Shown: piece after piece, positions 63,735-64,000 of the stretch
Layout: each line of letters starts with the position of its first letter
How positions within the stretch are numbered: the first letter of the stretch is position 1
DNA from: Paludibacteraceae bacterium
GTDB taxonomy: Bacteria; Bacteroidota; Bacteroidia; Bacteroidales; Paludibacteraceae
Assembly (NCBI GenBank): GCA_024399955.1
Contig: JAKSNH010000005.1
Location: 62,001 to 126,000, forward strand
Direction: 5' to 3'
DNA: 64,000 nucleotides
The notes under the pieces: generated by a model
What the model saw: only the letters and a program-made list of their open reading frames with translations
What the model was told of the DNA's origin: nothing
Database searches by the model: none
Translations under genes and position numbers: made by a program

Positions 63735-64000
63735 AGTTCTGTCCATTTTTTATCAATTGCCAATAAATTGACGCGTAACATATTCATTCCATAGGTTCGC
63801 ATTTCGGCTGCCTTATCCGGCATTTCGGACAAGATATCATCACTACTACCAATGCGGTATAAGCGTTCCTGCTGGCTATTGATGCTATAACAATAGAAAT
63901 AGGTTGTATCGGCCACTCCTACATGCTCATTGCTAACAAAGAAAGAATATGGACGAGCCTGATTGAGGATATCTATGCCTAAACAATTATTCACATAATC
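63725..64000 (-). CDS. Sulfatase/phosphoglycerol-transferase-like protein, C-terminal part
   Basis: Only the last 91 codons are visible; the gene continues beyond the right edge, and the frame is open to 64000. NNCLGIDILNQARPYSFFVSN resembles the end of LTA-synthase/sulfatase-fold proteins (inner-membrane alkaline-phosphatase superfamily). It may modify envelope glycans. Overlaps the GT4 gene by 10 bp. Confidence 0.5.
   Translation of the reverse strand, partial: DYVNNCLGIDILNQARPYSFFVSNEHVGVADTTYFYCYSINSQQERLYRIGSSDDILSEMPDKAAEMRTYGMNMLRVNLLAIDKKWTELCE

Overview
This window looks like a chromosomal segment from a Bacteroidota bacterium, probably order Bacteroidales. Nearly every transcription start region carries the Bacteroidota-type promoter (TTTG, then 20 bp, then TAnnTTTG). 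There is a SusC/SusD outer-membrane uptake operon, and several families typical of the phylum are present: GldG, DUF4302, DUF4254, FtsL-like and TIGR04549-type metallohydrolase. No rRNA, insertion sequence, prophage or CRISPR array was seen. Species cannot be named from the sequence alone.

Layout. 1-6353 (minus): envelope genes (a periplasmic-binding-fold protein cut by the left edge, gldG, a two-domain peptidyl-prolyl isomerase) and uvrB. 6490-10634 (plus): a surface-polysaccharide operon (FemAB/GNAT-like protein, GT4, flippase, GT2). 10735-16145: tonB, recG, a MurG-like glycosyltransferase, a DUF486 membrane protein, a TtcA-like tRNA thiolase and a SufT-like protein. 16146-27097: an accessory island with an AAA/DUF4143 ATPase, a DUF1835-like protein with a small partner, two adjacent DUF262 proteins (one with a DUF1524 HNH domain), a BNR-repeat fragment plus membrane protein, a RhuM-Fic fusion, a DnaQ-like exonuclease and a WYL regulator. 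27380-32927: htpG, lpxH-like, mazG, a lipoprotein joined to tRNA-Leu, and an M16 peptidase. 33094-42465: SusC/SusD operon with a zinc metallohydrolase lipoprotein, a DUF4302 lipoprotein and a secreted protein of unknown function. 42920-52475: cell-wall and division cluster rsmH-ftsL-ftsI-murE-mraY-murD-ftsW-murG, lacking mraZ at its head and murC/ftsQ/ftsA/ftsZ at its end. 52533-57953: mlaE-mlaF, M6 protease, exodeoxyribonuclease III, lptB, DUF4254. 57994-64000: LPS/O-antigen genes (GT9, InaA-type kinase, GT2, GT4, O-antigen ligase, an opposing GT4 and a sulfatase fragment).

Main points of interest. (1) In the island, decayed copies of the exonuclease gene's 3' end sit directly after the RhuM-Fic gene and after the BNR gene, so the accessory modules look stacked at the exonuclease 3' end. 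(2) A hairpin-rich element of about 80-110 nt occurs twice, once as the leader of the cell-wall operon and once between genes at 16.25-16.33 kb. (3) Short tandem repeats with fixed 11-bp or 7-bp units recur throughout. Several lie inside conserved genes (GT9, rsmH, the MurG-like gene) where unit gain or loss would change frame, and some supply stop or start codons at gene junctions. (4) Two adjacent DUF262 genes form a candidate GmrSD-like defence pair. (5) tRNA-Leu is followed after 5 nt by a lipoprotein start codon.
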